A stretch of 47,145 nt of DNA from Microvirga sp. Mcv34. Lineage in GTDB: Bacteria > Pseudomonadota > Alphaproteobacteria > Rhizobiales > Beijerinckiaceae. The notes below the pieces were generated by a model, which worked only from the letters and a program-made list of their open reading frames with translations, searched no databases and was not told where the DNA came from. Both the position numbers and the translations under genes were made by a program. Shown here one piece after another: positions 9,320 through 18,720 of the stretch (within the stretch, counting starts at the first letter, position 1; every line of letters begins with the position of its first letter). The stretch spans positions 1 through 47,145 of the forward strand of contig NZ_JALJRK010000041.1 of NCBI RefSeq assembly GCF_024519725.1, in the 5' to 3' direction.

Positions 9320-10792
9320 CTACCCATGCGCGATGACGAGCGTCTTGGTCGTCGTGAACTCGACCAGGCCCTCGAAGCCCTTCTCGCGGCCATGGCCCGA
9401 GCGCCCGAAGCCGCCGAAGGGCAGCTCGATGCCGCCGCCGGCGCCATAGCAGTTCACGAAGACCTGACCCGCCCGAATGGCGCGGGCGACCCGGGTCGAG
9501 CGCATGGCGTCGCGCGTCCACACGCCCGCGGCAAGGCCGTAGGGCGTGCCGTTGGCGAGCCGGGTCGCGTCGGCCTCGTCGTCAAAGGGCGTCGCCACCA
9601 GGACGGGGCCGAAGACCTCTTCCTGGGACAGGAGGCTTTCATGCGGAACCGGCGCCAGGAAGGCGGGCGCCACGTAATAGCCGCCGGTCGGGGCATCGAG
9701 CGCCACCACGCCTTCTCCGATGATCTCGAGACCCTCGTTGCGACCCCGCTCCAGGTACCCGAGGACGCGCCGCTGCTGGGCCTGATTGATCATCGGTCCG
9801 AGATCGGGCTCGCGCTCGGGATGTCCGGCGCGGAGCGTCCGGAAGCGTTCGGCGACAGCGTCGACCACGTCCTGGAAGATGCCGCGCTGGATCAGCAGGC
9901 GACTGCCGGCCGAGCAGGTCTGGCCGCCGTTCTGGATGATGGCGTTCACGAGGGCGGGGAGGGCGCGTTCGAGGTCCGCGTCGTCGAAGACGAGCTGGGC
10001 CGACTTGCCGCCGAGTTCGAGGGTGACACCCACATGGTTCCGGGCTGCCGCGGTTTGGACAGCGGTTCCGGTCTCCGGGCTGCCGGTGAAGGACAGGAAG
10101 TCGATGCCCGGATGGCCGGCGAGCGCCGCACCCGCCGTGCGGCCCAGTCCCGTCACCACATTGAGCGCGCCGTCCGGGAAGCCGACTTCGCGAGCGAGCG
10201 CCGACACCCGCAGGATCGTCAGCGAGGCGTCCTCGGCCGGCTTGACGACGGTCGCGTTGCCGGCCGCGAGCGCGGCGCCGACGGAGCGGCCGAAGATCTG
10301 CATCGGGTAGTTCCACGGCACGATATGGCCGGTCACCCCGTGCGGCACCCGCTCGACGCCGATGAAATGGGTATTGAGATAGGGAATCACGTCCCCGTGC
10401 AGCTTATCGGCGGCGCTGCCGTAGAACTCGAAATAGCGGGCGAGCGCGATGGCGTCGGCGCGGGACTGGCGCAGGGGCTTGCCGTTGTCGCGGCTCTCCA
10501 GGATGGCGAGTTCGTCGGCACGGGCCTCGACGGCGGCCGCGAGCTTCATGAGCAGGCGCCCGCGTTCCGTCGCGGTCAGCTGACCCCAGGCGCCTTCGAA
10601 GGCCGCGCGGGCGGCCTTCACGGCCTCGTCGATGTCGTGGGCGGTGCCGGCCGCGATCCGGGCGAGGAGCGAGCCGTCCACGGGCGAGAGCACGTCGAGG
10701 GTCGATCCGTCGGAAGCCGGGCGCTCCTGGCCTCCGATGAGGTTCTGGAACACCATGTTGGGCGCGAGGGGCGCGCTGACCTGATCGTTCAC
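9320..10792 (-). CDS. NAD(P)-dependent aldehyde dehydrogenase
   Basis: This 490-residue member of the ALDH superfamily oxidises an aldehyde to the acid. The oxyanion asparagine segment VPWNYPMQIF, the general-base glutamate in VTLELGGKSAQLV and the catalytic cysteine in NGGQTCSAGSR are all intact, as is the late EEVFGPVL block. Length is typical. The GTG start lies 13 bp after the stop of the transporter ATPase gene with GGGAG in front, so the two are very likely co-transcribed and coupled. This ties a catabolic enzyme directly to the uptake system. Exact substrate is unknown; candidates are betaine-, amino- or hydroxy-aldehydes. Confidence 0.93.
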   Translation of the reverse strand: MNDQVSAPLAPNMVFQNLIGGQERPASDGSTLDVLSPVDGSLLARIAAGTAHDIDEAVKAARAAFEGAWGQLTATERGRLLMKLAAAVEARADELAILESRDNGKPLRQSRADAIALARYFEFYGSAADKLHGDVIPYLNTHFIGVERVPHGVTGHIVPWNYPMQIFGRSVGAALAAGNATVVKPAEDASLTILRVSALAREVGFPDGALNVVTGLGRTAGAALAGHPGIDFLSFTGSPETGTAVQTAAARNHVGVTLELGGKSAQLVFDDADLERALPALVNAIIQNGGQTCSAGSRLLIQRGIFQDVVDAVAERFRTLRAGHPEREPDLGPMINQAQQRRVLGYLERGRNEGLEIIGEGVVALDAPTGGYYVAPAFLAPVPHESLLSQEEVFGPVLVATPFDDEADATRLANGTPYGLAAGVWTRDAMRSTRVARAIRAGQVFVNCYGAGGGIELPFGGFGRSGHGREKGFEGLVEFTTTKTLVIAHG

Positions 10793-10805
10793 GGATATCG
10801 TCTCC

Positions 10806-12446
10806 CTAAATCATCTTGTTCATGCCCGGCACGGCGGCCAGGAGCTGGCGCGTATACGCGGCCCGCGGATGCGCGAAGAGTTGCGCGGTTTCGGCCATTT
10901 CCACAATCCGGCCTTTTTGCATAACTGCCACGCGGTCGCAGATCTGGGCGGCGACCCGCAGATCGTGGGTGATGAAGAGAATGGCCAGGCCGAGTTCTTC
11001 CTGAAGTCCCCGGATCAGCTTGAGAATCTCCGCCTGGACCGAGACATCGAGGGCCGAGACGGCCTCGTCGGCCACCAGTACGTCCGGCTTCATGGCGAGC
11101 GCCCGGGCGATGCCGATGCGCTGGCGCTGGCCGCCGGAGAACTCGTGCGGATAACGTTCCACGGCCTTGGCGGGCAGCCCGACCTTCTCCAGGAGAACGC
11201 GCGCCTGCTCCAAGGCCTTGGTCGGATCTTCCCCTTGGGTAATCGGCCCTTCGGCAATGATGCGACCGACCGTCCGGCGCGGGTTGAGGGAGGCGAAGGG
11301 ATCCTGGAACACCATCTGGATCCTGCGGCGGAATGGCCGCAGCTCACGCTGGGACAGGGAGCTGAAATTCACGTCGCCGATCGCGATGGCGCCGCCGTCC
11401 GGCTCGATCAGGCGCAGCACGCAGCGCCCGACGGTCGATTTGCCGGAGCCGGACTCGCCCACGAGGCCCAGGGTCTCGCCGCGCCTGATGTCGAAGCTCA
11501 CCGCATCGGCGGCCTGAACCTCGCGGCTCCTGCGGAAGAACCCGCGTCCGCCATAGGTCTTCGTAAGCCTGTCGACCTTCAAGGTGATGGGCTGTCCGGC
11601 AAACTGCTTCGGGGCAGGCGGCGTCAGCGAGGGGACGGCGGCCAGAAGGCGCTTCGTGTAGGGATGCTGCGGGCGCGTCAGCACCTCTTCGGCCGAGCCC
11701 TGCTCGACGAGTTCGCCCTGCTGAAGCACGGCGACCCGATCGGCGATCTCGGCCACGACGCCGAAATCGTGGGTGATGAAAAGGACCGCCGTGCCCTTCT
11801 TCCTGCGGAGGTTGTCGATGAGTTTCAGGACCTGGGCCTGGGTGGTCACGTCGAGGGCGGTCGTGGGCTCGTCGGCGATCAGGAGCTTCGGCTCCAGGGC
11901 GAGGGCCATGGCGATCATCACCCGCTGGCGCTGGCCGCCTGAGAGTTCGTGCGGATAGGCTTTCGCGATCAGCTCCGGGTTCGGCAGGTTGACCTCGGTG
12001 AGCAGGTCGAGGACGCGCTTCTCGCGTTCGGCCGTGTTCAAAAGGCCGTGGGCCCGGAAGGTTTCCGCGATCTGGTCCGCCACCCGCATCACCGGGTTGA
12101 GGGAGGTCATCGGCTCCTGGAACACGGTGCCGACCTCCCGGCCGCGCACGTCGCACCAGCCGGTCTCATCGAGGGTCAGGAGATCGCGTCCGCCGAGCGC
12201 GATCGAACCGGACAGGACCGCAACGCCCGGCGGCAGAAGCCCGATGGTCGCCATGGCGGTCATCGACTTGCCGGATCCGGATTCTCCCACCACACACAGC
12301 GTCTCGCCCGGGGCGATGGAGAGCGACAGGTCCCTGATCGCATGCTGCCGGTCGGCCAGGGCAGGAAGGCCTATGGAGAGGTTCTGGATCGACAGCACGG
12401 GGGAGGGAGGGCTCAACATCATGCTCCGCTGAGAAGGGACGCTCAT
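10806..12446 (-). CDS. Fused two-domain ABC transporter ATPase, DppD-DppF type
   Basis: This protein of up to 546 residues carries both nucleotide-binding domains of a peptide-type importer in one chain (YejF/GsiA-like). Domain 1 has Walker A GESGSGKSM, signature LSGGQRQRVMIA and Walker B LLIADEPTTALD. Domain 2 has GESGSGKST, FSGGQRQRIGIA and VLVADEAVSALD. A family-typical Cys/Pro-rich oligopeptide extension follows each domain. It would energise the DppB/DppC-like permeases encoded 5 kb away on the same strand. The start is uncertain. The ATG at 12446 has AAGG directly against it. ATG or TTG codons at 12419-12425 are better placed after GGAG and shorten the N-terminus by 7-9 residues. Confidence 0.92.
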   Translation of the reverse strand: MSVPSQRSMMLSPPSPVLSIQNLSIGLPALADRQHAIRDLSLSIAPGETLCVVGESGSGKSMTAMATIGLLPPGVAVLSGSIALGGRDLLTLDETGWCDVRGREVGTVFQEPMTSLNPVMRVADQIAETFRAHGLLNTAEREKRVLDLLTEVNLPNPELIAKAYPHELSGGQRQRVMIAMALALEPKLLIADEPTTALDVTTQAQVLKLIDNLRRKKGTAVLFITHDFGVVAEIADRVAVLQQGELVEQGSAEEVLTRPQHPYTKRLLAAVPSLTPPAPKQFAGQPITLKVDRLTKTYGGRGFFRRSREVQAADAVSFDIRRGETLGLVGESGSGKSTVGRCVLRLIEPDGGAIAIGDVNFSSLSQRELRPFRRRIQMVFQDPFASLNPRRTVGRIIAEGPITQGEDPTKALEQARVLLEKVGLPAKAVERYPHEFSGGQRQRIGIARALAMKPDVLVADEAVSALDVSVQAEILKLIRGLQEELGLAILFITHDLRVAAQICDRVAVMQKGRIVEMAETAQLFAHPRAAYTRQLLAAVPGMNKMI

Positions 12447-12551
12447 CCTTGCGATCTCTGCCGCTTCGTCAATCCGTCTTGTCCCGCATCATGTTGAGAA
12501 TGCTGCCGGCTCCGCCATATCATCACCCTCATCAGGAGGAGCCCCGACCCC

Positions 12552-13979
12552 GTGCACGACGTCGTTCCAAACCCGGTGACGGACAGGCTGCAGGCCTGTC
12601 TCGATGCACAGCGCGCCGCCTTGGCCCAAAATGGACCTCTGACACCCGAGCGCCGGGCCCAGGGCCTCGACGGGCTGGCGCGGGCCATCCTTCGCCGCGC
12701 CGATGATTTCGCGAGCGCCATCGCAGCCGATTTCGGGCACCGCTCCTTCCATGAGACGAAGCTCGCCGACATCTACCCGGTGGTAGCCGCCCTGCGCCAC
12801 GCGCGGAAACACTTCCGCGCCTGGATGAAGCCGCGGCGGCAGCCGATCGCGCTCATGTTCCAGTCGGGGCGTGGCCAGGTCCTTTACCAGCCTCTTGGTG
12901 TCGTCGGCATCGTCAGCCCCTGGAACTACCCGGTCCAGCTCACGCTCTCCCCGCTCGCCGGGGCACTGGCGGCGGGGAACCGGATCATGATCAAGCCGTC
13001 CGAAAGCACGCCGCGGACCTCCGCCCTTCTGGAACAGGTGATCGGCGAGGTGTTCGATTCCTCGGAGGTCGCCGTGGTGCAGGGTGGGCCGGACGTGGCG
13101 AAGGCTTTCGCGCGCCTGACGCTCGACCATCTGTTCTTCACCGGCTCCACGGAGGTCGGACGCCAGGTCATGCAGGCCGCCGCCGAGAACCTCGTGCCGG
13201 TGACGCTGGAGCTGGGAGGAAAATCCCCCGCCCTGGTGGCGGCCGATTATCCGATTGAGAAGGCGGCCGAGCGGATTGCCGTGGGCAAGCTGTTCAATGC
13301 GGGGCAGACGTGCATCGCACCCGATTACGTTCTCGTGCCGCGCGACAGGGAAGACGCGTTCATCGCAGCCTTTCGCGATGCGGCGGCGCGGCTTTATCCG
13401 ACACTTGTGGACAATCCCGATTACACTGCGATCGTCAACGAGCGCCACTTCGAGCGCCTTCGGCACCTCGTCGCGGATGCCCGGGTCTGCGGTGCCCGGG
13501 TGCACGAGATCAATCCCGGCGGGGAGGCGTTCGATCTGACAAGACGAAAGATGGCGCCCGTGGTCCTGACCGACGTGCCGGAAAACGCGCTCGTCATGCG
13601 TGAGGAGATCTTCGGTCCGTTGCTGCCGGTCGTGCCCTATGACGACCTCGATGAGGCCTGTCGCTTCATCGCGGCCCGGCCGCATCCGCTCGCGCTTTAT
13701 CCTTTCAGCCAAGACCGGAAAACCATCGACCGGATCCTCGAGCGGACCGTCTCCGGCGGCGTGACTGTCAATGACACGCTCCTCCATTGCGTGCAGGAGG
13801 AGCTGCCCTTTGGTGGCGTGGGACCGAGCGGCATGGGCGCCTACCATGGCGAGGCCGGTTTCCGGACCTTCAGCCATGCGAGGTCCGTTTTCCGGCAGGC
13901 ACGCTTCAACGGCGCCGGCATGACGAAGCCGCCCTATGGCGGCCGCATGAACCGCCTCCTGTCTATGCTGCTGCGCTAG
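12552..13979 (+). CDS. Coniferyl aldehyde dehydrogenase-like ALDH
   Basis: This 475-residue class-3-type aldehyde dehydrogenase most resembles coniferyl aldehyde dehydrogenase (CalB), which oxidises aromatic or medium-chain aldehydes. It shows IVSPWNYPVQL, the glutamate in VTLELGGKSPALV, the catalytic cysteine in FNAGQTCIAPDYV, and EEIFGPLLPV. The C-terminal extension to residue 475 (PYGGRMNRLLSMLLR) is typical of class-3 enzymes. AGGAGGA precedes the GTG start by 11 bases. It is divergent from the transporter ATPase across about 105 bp, and its 3' end overlaps the convergent histidine kinase gene by 17 bp. The specific substrate is inferred from family resemblance only. Confidence 0.88.
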   Translation: MHDVVPNPVTDRLQACLDAQRAALAQNGPLTPERRAQGLDGLARAILRRADDFASAIAADFGHRSFHETKLADIYPVVAALRHARKHFRAWMKPRRQPIALMFQSGRGQVLYQPLGVVGIVSPWNYPVQLTLSPLAGALAAGNRIMIKPSESTPRTSALLEQVIGEVFDSSEVAVVQGGPDVAKAFARLTLDHLFFTGSTEVGRQVMQAAAENLVPVTLELGGKSPALVAADYPIEKAAERIAVGKLFNAGQTCIAPDYVLVPRDREDAFIAAFRDAAARLYPTLVDNPDYTAIVNERHFERLRHLVADARVCGARVHEINPGGEAFDLTRRKMAPVVLTDVPENALVMREEIFGPLLPVVPYDDLDEACRFIAARPHPLALYPFSQDRKTIDRILERTVSGGVTVNDTLLHCVQEELPFGGVGPSGMGAYHGEAGFRTFSHARSVFRQARFNGAGMTKPPYGGRMNRLLSMLLR

Positions 13980-16026
13980 AGGTATGCGCCAGCGGGACGG
14001 AGATGTCGTAGGAGACGCCGCCTTCCGCGAAGTTGAGCACCATGAGGCCGCCGAGCTCGCCCTCGATGCTGCGGCGGATCAGGCGCGAACCGAAGCCCTG
14101 GCGTTTCGGCGGCGCCACGGCAGGTCCGCCGCGTTCCGTCCAGGAGATGCGCAATTGATCCGGATGCCCCTCGTTCTCGACGACCGACCAGCTCACATCC
14201 AGAAGCCCCGAATTGGTTGAGAGCGCCCCGTATTTGGCCGCATTCGTCACCAATTCGTGCAGGACCAATCCGAGATTGATGGCATAGCGCGCCGGAAGCC
14301 TGACATCGGGCCCTGTCAGCACGACGCGGTCGTCGCCCTGCTTGCGATAGGGCGCCAGTTCCTGCTCCGCTACGTCGCGCAGCTCCGCCTCTCTCCACGA
14401 TTTACGGGTCAGCAGGTTATGCGTCTTCGACAACGCGAGCAGGCGACCCTCGAAGGCCTCCTTGAACTGGGTGGGGCTCTCCGTCGTGCGAAGGGTCTGC
14501 GAGGCGATCGATTGCACCGTGGTCAGGGTGTTCTTCACCCGGTGGTTCAGCTCGTCCAGGAAGAAGCGCTGCTGCTCCTCGGCGTGCTTCTGCTCGGTGA
14601 TATCCTGGAAGATGCCGATGAAGTAGGCGGGCCTTCTCTGGATATCGTAGAAGACGCGTCCCTTGGAGTTGATCCAGCGCAAGCTGCCGTTCGGGAGCCG
14701 GATCCGGTACTCGTCCTGGTAGTCACCGTGGTCCTTGACGGCATCGTACCATTTCTGGATGACCCGATCCAAGTCCTCGGGATGGAGGATTTCCAGCCAG
14801 TACTTGTTGTCCATTGTCTCAGTGTGATGAGCCAGCCCGAGCATCGTCGCCGCCTGTGTGGACCAGCCGCCGACATTCTTGTTGGGGTCGAACCACCAGG
14901 TTCCCATGTGCCCGGCTTCCAGAGCGAGGCGCGCGCGCTCCTCGCTGGCCTGAAGGGCCTTCTGGCGCTCGGCCACGTCGTCCATCAGATCGTTGAACGC
15001 CCGTGCCAGGATACCGAATTCCCCGGATTTTCCCGGCAGGTCGATGCGCGCCTGGTAATCGCCTTGCCGCCAGGCCCGGATGCCGTCGGTCACGAGTTCG
15101 AACGGCTTGGTGATGAAGGCCCGGCTGAGGAGGGCGGACAGGGACAGGGCCAGGACGAGCGCGGCCGCGATTAGCATGAAGCCACGCCGTGCCGCCTGGT
15201 TGATGGACGCGAAGGCGGTTTTCGTCGACAGGCCCACATTGATGTAGATGTCGTGAGGCGGCATGGCGATCGGGATATAGCCGATGATGCGGCGGATTCC
15301 GTCGAAGCTCGTGATTTCCTCTGTCCCTAGACCCTTCGCCTTGGCTTGGCGCATATATTCCGGAGGCAGGAGTTTCCCGATCAGGCGCTCCGGGTTGGGA
15401 TTCTGCACGATAACGATACCTCTTCGGTCGGCCACCGTCAGGGAGCCGTCACCCGGGACGGTGCGCTCCTTCAGCTTCTGGCCGAGCCACTTGAGATCGA
15501 GCGCCGCGGCCAGGACTCCAACCACGTCGCCCCGGTCGTTCCAGATCGGCAGGGCGAGGGGGAGCACGGGATGAGGAGCGAGGGCGCCTTCCTCGAAGAC
15601 CGGAGTATAGTCTCCGACAACCAGATCTTTCTCTCCCAGAGCTTGATGGAAATAGGAGCGGTCGGCAAAATAGTGCTTTGTGTCGACGGTCCCCGTCGGG
15701 CGGCAGCGAACGTGTCCACTGATGTCCATCGCTACGAAGGACAGCACATAGGGCACCTTCTCCTGAATGGCCTTCATGTAGGAGCTGCACGCCGCCGTGT
15801 CGAAGGAGCGGATGGACGGAGACTCGTCCACGGCCAACAGAAGGCTATGGATCCCATCGAAGATCCGCTCGATCTCCGCGTCCACCAGTTGCGCCTGCCT
15901 GATGGCGAGTTCGCTCACCTCGGCTTCCCGGGCGCGGCGCAGCGAGACTTCCGTGTAAGTCCAGATGACGATCGCGGGAAGAACCGAAATCACAGCAAGA
16001 AGAAGCAGACGCCTCGTCAGTGTCAT
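13963..16026 (-). CDS. HWE-family sensor histidine kinase with Cache, HAMP and PAS
   Basis: This membrane-bound sensor kinase has about 687 residues. From the ATG at 16026 it shows an N-terminal membrane helix (LLLLAVISVLPAIVIW), a periplasmic sensor of about 240 residues resembling Cache, and a second membrane helix (about 265-290). HAMP follows (about 290-345), then PAS with its PAC tail ending GIFQDITEQKHAEEQ. The kinase core carries the phospho-acceptor LNHRVKNTLTTVQSIA, the HWE-type tryptophan/glutamate segment KSWREAELRDV, and the ATP-site asparagine in HELVTNAAKYGALS. HWE kinases are common in Rhizobiales and often feed the general stress response. No response regulator is nearby. A longer frame to 16080 lacks a better start. 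Confidence 0.9.
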   Translation of the reverse strand: MTLTRRLLLLAVISVLPAIVIWTYTEVSLRRAREAEVSELAIRQAQLVDAEIERIFDGIHSLLLAVDESPSIRSFDTAACSSYMKAIQEKVPYVLSFVAMDISGHVRCRPTGTVDTKHYFADRSYFHQALGEKDLVVGDYTPVFEEGALAPHPVLPLALPIWNDRGDVVGVLAAALDLKWLGQKLKERTVPGDGSLTVADRRGIVIVQNPNPERLIGKLLPPEYMRQAKAKGLGTEEITSFDGIRRIIGYIPIAMPPHDIYINVGLSTKTAFASINQAARRGFMLIAAALVLALSLSALLSRAFITKPFELVTDGIRAWRQGDYQARIDLPGKSGEFGILARAFNDLMDDVAERQKALQASEERARLALEAGHMGTWWFDPNKNVGGWSTQAATMLGLAHHTETMDNKYWLEILHPEDLDRVIQKWYDAVKDHGDYQDEYRIRLPNGSLRWINSKGRVFYDIQRRPAYFIGIFQDITEQKHAEEQQRFFLDELNHRVKNTLTTVQSIASQTLRTTESPTQFKEAFEGRLLALSKTHNLLTRKSWREAELRDVAEQELAPYRKQGDDRVVLTGPDVRLPARYAINLGLVLHELVTNAAKYGALSTNSGLLDVSWSVVENEGHPDQLRISWTERGGPAVAPPKRQGFGSRLIRRSIEGELGGLMVLNFAEGGVSYDISVPLAHTSSAAA

Positions 16027-16085
16027 GAAAACGCTCAGCTTTACATCGGAAGGGGACCATAAATGGCAACGACCGTCCACCCTTC

Positions 16086-16132
16086 TAGCGCATCGTGCGT
16101 AAAACTTGCGCCGGTTTTCCGCTGGAACGATG
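16086..16132. repeat. Degenerate dispersed Rhizobiales-type intergenic element
   Basis: The segment starts TAGCGCATCGTGCG, has a central AAAACTTGCGCCGGTTTTC, and ends AACGATG. It resembles, in reverse orientation, the element at 28547-28594. The central AAAAC...GGTTTT is an inverted repeat. It lies in the divergent region between the kinase and the ABC-F gene. Assignment to one family is by eye and tentative. Confidence 0.4.
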
Positions 16133-16209
16133 TTCTTGACCTAAGGGAAGCATCGGATCGAACGGGACTGGTCTTGCATCTGCGACGAAGAGGTGTCACG
16201 TGAGCGGGA

Positions 16210-18021
16210 ATGGCGCTTCCTCCTCTTCTTCTCCTTCAGGATATCGCTCTCACCTTCGGCGGCACGCCGCTGATCGAGAGCGCCGAACTGTCCGTCTCCC
16301 CGGGCGAGCGGGCCTGCCTCGTCGGCCGTAACGGCTCGGGCAAGTCCACCCTGCTCAAAATCGCCGCAGGCCTCATCGAGGCCGACCGTGGCAAGCGCTT
16401 CGTGCAACCAGGCGCGACCGTGCGTTATCTGGCGCAGGAGCCCGATCTGTCGGCTTACCCCACGACGCTCGCCTATGTGGAGGCGGGACTTGGGCCGGGC
16501 GACGACCCCTACCGGGCGCGCTACCTGGTGGAGCAACTGGGGCTGACCGGGGAGGAGAAGACCGCAGATCTCTCCGGCGGTGAGGCCCGACGTGCGGCCT
16601 TGGCCCATGTGCTGGCCCCCCAGCCCGACATCCTGCTTCTCGACGAGCCGACGAACCATCTCGACCTTCCAGTCATCGAGTGGCTGGAAGGCGAACTGAA
16701 GAGCCTGCGGTCCGCCCTTGTACTGATCAGCCACGACCGCCGCTTCCTGGAGAGCCTGTCTCAGGCCACAATCTGGCTCGACCGGGGCAGGACCCGCCGC
16801 ATGGACCGGGGCTTTGCTCATTTCGAGGAATGGCGCGATCAGGTCCTGGAGCAGGAAGAGGCCGAGCACCACAAGCTTGGACGCAAGCTCGTGGCCGAAG
16901 CCGACTGGCTGCGTTATGGGGTAACCGCCCGGCGCAAGCGCAATGTGCGTCGCCTCGGCAATCTCCACGCCATGCGCCAGCAATATCGGGACCGTCAGCG
17001 CGCCGTCGGCACAGTCAATTTGAGCCTCGCCGAGGCCGAGCAATCCGGCACCCTCGTGGTGGAAGCGGAGGGCATCTCGAAGTCCTACGGCGACCGTCCC
17101 ATCGTGACGAACCTGTCCCTGCGCGTCCTGCGCGGCGACCGCCTGGGCATCATCGGGCCGAATGGGGCAGGCAAGACGACCCTCATCAACCTGCTCACCG
17201 GCGCCCTGGAACCGGACGCGGGGCGGGTGCGGCTCGGCTCCAACCTGCAGATGGTCACCCTCGACCAGCGCCGTGCAAGCCTTGATCCCGATGCCACGGT
17301 GGCCGAGACGCTGACCGGCGGGCGCGGGGATTCCGTCACCATCGGCGGGCAGACCAAGCACGTCATCGGCTACATGAAGGACTTCCTGTTCTCGCCCGAG
17401 CAGGCTCGGACCCCCGTGGGAGTGCTCTCCGGCGGCGAGCGCAACCGCCTCATGCTGGCCCGGGCTCTGGCCCAGCCCTCCAACCTGCTGGTGCTCGACG
17501 AGCCTACCAACGATCTCGATCTCGAAACCCTCGATCTCCTGGAAGAGATGATCCAGGATTATTCCGGCACCGTGATCCTGGTCAGCCACGACCGCGACTT
17601 TCTCGACCGCACGGTGAGTTCCGTTCTCGTGTCCGAGGGCGAGGGGCGCTGGATCGAGTACGCAGGCGGCTACTCGGACATGGTGGCCCAGCGCGGCCGC
17701 GGCGTTCAGGCCCGTGTGGTCGAGAAGGAGGCGAAACCCAGGGCCGCCGAGAAGCAGGCGGGTCCGTCCTCTCCCGCCTCGAAGCGAAAGCTCGGCTTCA
17801 ACGAGCAGCATGACCTTAAAACCCTGCCCAAGCGCATGGAAGAGCTGGAAGCCAAAATCGCCAAGGTGCAGGAGATCCTGGCCGATCCCGAACTCTATTC
17901 CCGAGACCCGGCCCGCTTCCAGAAAGCCATGGATGCGCTGACCCAGCTCCAGACGGAGTTGCACGCGTCCGAGGAACGCTGGCTGGAACTCGAAATGCTA
18001 CGGGAGGAGTTGGAGGGGTAG
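16210..18021 (+). CDS. uup: ABC-F ATPase, Uup-like
   Basis: This 603-residue soluble protein has two ABC domains and no membrane segment, which is the ABC-F pattern of ribosome-associated ATPases. Domain 1 has GRNGSGKST, LSGGEARRAALA and LLLDEPTNHLD. Domain 2 has GPNGAGKTT, LSGGERNRLMLA and VLDEPTNDLD. The interdomain linker (about 215-290) is charged and helical. A C-terminal extension (about 510-603), Lys/Pro-rich and then coiled-coil, matches the Uup DNA-binding tail, so I favour Uup over EttA. Uup has been linked to transposon excision and ribosome function. The initiation signal is weak. It is divergent from the histidine kinase. Confidence 0.9.
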   Translation: MALPPLLLLQDIALTFGGTPLIESAELSVSPGERACLVGRNGSGKSTLLKIAAGLIEADRGKRFVQPGATVRYLAQEPDLSAYPTTLAYVEAGLGPGDDPYRARYLVEQLGLTGEEKTADLSGGEARRAALAHVLAPQPDILLLDEPTNHLDLPVIEWLEGELKSLRSALVLISHDRRFLESLSQATIWLDRGRTRRMDRGFAHFEEWRDQVLEQEEAEHHKLGRKLVAEADWLRYGVTARRKRNVRRLGNLHAMRQQYRDRQRAVGTVNLSLAEAEQSGTLVVEAEGISKSYGDRPIVTNLSLRVLRGDRLGIIGPNGAGKTTLINLLTGALEPDAGRVRLGSNLQMVTLDQRRASLDPDATVAETLTGGRGDSVTIGGQTKHVIGYMKDFLFSPEQARTPVGVLSGGERNRLMLARALAQPSNLLVLDEPTNDLDLETLDLLEEMIQDYSGTVILVSHDRDFLDRTVSSVLVSEGEGRWIEYAGGYSDMVAQRGRGVQARVVEKEAKPRAAEKQAGPSSPASKRKLGFNEQHDLKTLPKRMEELEAKIAKVQEILADPELYSRDPARFQKAMDALTQLQTELHASEERWLELEMLREELEG

Positions 18022-18068
18022 GCGCCGATCATTCGCCTCTGTTCTTAAGGCGCGAACATTCGGACCGC

Positions 18069-18518
18069 TCAATTAAACTCCCACCCGTTGATGCTCACTT
18101 CCGTAGCATCGTCGAGCCGGGACGCGGTTACGCCGACCTCCGCTCCCTCTCGCACGCATGTCAATCCCAACTTCTGCGGATTGATCGTCTGTCGTTGGGC
18201 TGCGAGTCCAATGGACTGGCAACGGGCATTGTACGTCTCGATAATCTCTCCCGGCAAAGACGTGGTCTTGAATGTCACATAGGCATAGGCCGGAGCTGTA
18301 CCGTCTTGGCTTTCTCCCATATAGGCCACGCTTCCGTTGACGGGCTCCACCAGACCTAGGTTTCCGACAGTCGTTCCGTGAATGAGGAACAGATACTTGG
18401 GATTCCACGGACCGAACTCTCGAGAATCGATCAACAGCCACATTGTTGCGAGGAGGAGGCCGAAGAAGCATGCAGGTACCGCAAAGATATTCGTTATGTA
18501 ATTCAGGATATTACGCAT
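18069..18518 (-). CDS. Small membrane-anchored hypothetical protein
   Basis: This 149-residue protein has one N-terminal membrane helix (residues 10-30, IFAVPACFFGLLLATMWLL) and a soluble domain of about 115 residues that should face the periplasm. The soluble part contains AYAYVTFKTTSLPGEIIETY and two cysteines (in NARCQSIG and LTCVREG) about 25 residues apart that could form a disulfide. I recognise no family. GGAG sits 8 bases before the ATG. It is convergent with the ABC-F gene (47-bp gap) and shows no functional link to neighbours. Confidence 0.7.
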   Translation of the reverse strand: MRNILNYITNIFAVPACFFGLLLATMWLLIDSREFGPWNPKYLFLIHGTTVGNLGLVEPVNGSVAYMGESQDGTAPAYAYVTFKTTSLPGEIIETYNARCQSIGLAAQRQTINPQKLGLTCVREGAEVGVTASRLDDATEVSINGWEFN

Positions 18519-18720
18519 AAATGCCGCTCCAAACGGATGGCGTTATGTAACATCATTGTTTTAATGTTTCATCACCGGTTGGCGCGAGTGATCGCGGTAC
18601 ATGTGGAAGAGCACGCACGACGCGATCGTCCTCACAGCAAGGTTGGTCGTGGCACAACGGATCGAGCAGATTTGCCGAGCGTCCTGACGCGACACTAAAG
18701 TGACATCACCCGCTCGCTAA

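Noticed and set aside
9245..10924. 559-codon plus-strand frame opposite the aldehyde dehydrogenase
   Set aside because: The minus-strand frame has the intact ALDH cysteine and glutamate motifs; this one is its shadow.
12489..13877. 462-codon minus-strand frame opposite the CalB-like gene
   Set aside because: The translation has no family features and the plus strand has all ALDH motifs.
16141..17964. 607-codon minus-strand open frame opposite the ABC-F gene
   Set aside because: The plus strand encodes complete Walker and signature motifs of an ABC-F protein. The antisense frame shows no domain.
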